From contig NZ_WIWC01000025.1 of assembly GCF_009600315.1 (NCBI RefSeq), forward strand, positions 1-64,000: 64,000 nt of DNA. The letters are read 5' to 3'. The position numbers were made by a program, and so were the translations under genes. The stretch is from Pseudomonas helleri (lineage in GTDB: Bacteria > Pseudomonadota > Gammaproteobacteria > Pseudomonadales > Pseudomonadaceae). Below, in pieces: positions 63,818-64,000 of this stretch (the stretch's first letter is position 1; each line of letters begins with the position of its first letter). The notes under the pieces were generated by a model. That model searched no databases. It had not been told where the DNA came from and saw only the letters and a program-made list of their open reading frames with translations.

Positions 63818-64000
63818 ATGACATTCAAACTCAAGCGAGGTCTCTGGCTGTGGGCGGGGGCGTTAGTCCTGATATTGCTCAGCGTTATCCCGGCAAGTAC
63901 GTGGGTACGCTTGATGGTGATTCTGGCGGTGGCCTGCAGTCTTGCCTTCATCTGGCGCAGCTACGGGCAAAAATCGGAACTCAATCACCCATCGCTGGTA
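63818..64000 (+). CDS. tssM: Probable TssM (IcmF), N-terminal fragment cut by window end
   Basis: 61 codons are visible, starting MTFKLKRGLWLWAGALVLIL 7 nt after the tssL stop. Two hydrophobic segments (about 9-23 and 29-43) match the N-terminal helices of TssM, which commonly follows tssL. The diagnostic ATPase and IcmF domains lie outside the window, so the name rests on position and topology. Confidence 0.65.
   Translation, partial: MTFKLKRGLWLWAGALVLILLSVIPASTWVRLMVILAVACSLAFIWRSYGQKSELNHPSLV

Noticed and set aside
1..64000. CRISPR arrays, tRNA, rRNA, prophage
   Set aside because: No regularly spaced repeats, no cloverleaf or rRNA-like sequence, and no integrase or phage structural genes were seen.

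Overview
The window looks like a Pseudomonas chromosome, most likely of the fluorescens lineage. The genus call rests on the ptxS-kguEKTD 2-ketogluconate locus with its exact TGAAACCGGTTTCA operators, a punR/punC pair, a DUF1652 protein, Pseudomonas-style REP palindromes at three gene ends, GC-rich genes with long antisense open frames, and a type VI secretion cluster. Species cannot be read from the sequence. I saw no rRNA, tRNA, CRISPR array, prophage or intact insertion sequence.

Layout. 1-5638: nickel uptake, nikABCDE divergent from the repressor nikR. 5635-7851: punR and punC (purine nucleoside transport). 7908-11017: a small membrane protein and a UvrD-like helicase. 11041-13097: REP palindrome, DUF1652 protein and an FAD amine oxidoreductase. 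13106-18348: kguEKTD with ptxS and two operators. 18425-26059: a LuxR-type response regulator and a soluble GAF histidine kinase divergent from a sugar ABC importer and an SMP-30 lactonase; two perfect palindromes lie between them. 26077-26350: REP cluster.

26575-40928 is the most unusual block. It holds an acyl-CoA ligase and an Old-Yellow-Enzyme reductase on one strand. The other strand carries an FAD protein, an SDR, an SRPBCC protein, an NTF2-like protein, an EthD protein, a PAPS-type sulfotransferase and a DUF1214 protein. These are followed by cysNC, a cysD whose frame is open into an upstream IS630-transposase-like protein, and divergent cysQ. Together they can make PAPS, use it to sulfate something and clear the PAP by-product. 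I read this as a self-contained sulfation or catabolic island with unknown substrate.

41208-45584: a FlxA-like protein, then a TauD-family dioxygenase with a NitT/TauT-type ABC importer (sulfur scavenging). 45709-48922: a large protein of unknown family coupled to a LodB-like flavoprotein, a candidate tryptophylquinone enzyme and its maturase. 48951-51960: a solitary PBP2 and a D-cysteine desulfhydrase/ACC-deaminase-like enzyme. 51985-54127: a toxin-antitoxin pair, two tandem small secreted or anchored paralogues and a truncated LacI regulator. 54387-59107: paoABCD-like molybdenum aldehyde oxidoreductase plus XdhC-type maturation factor. 59672-64000: the start of a type VI secretion operon, tssB-tssC-tssK-tssL and a probable tssM cut by the window end.
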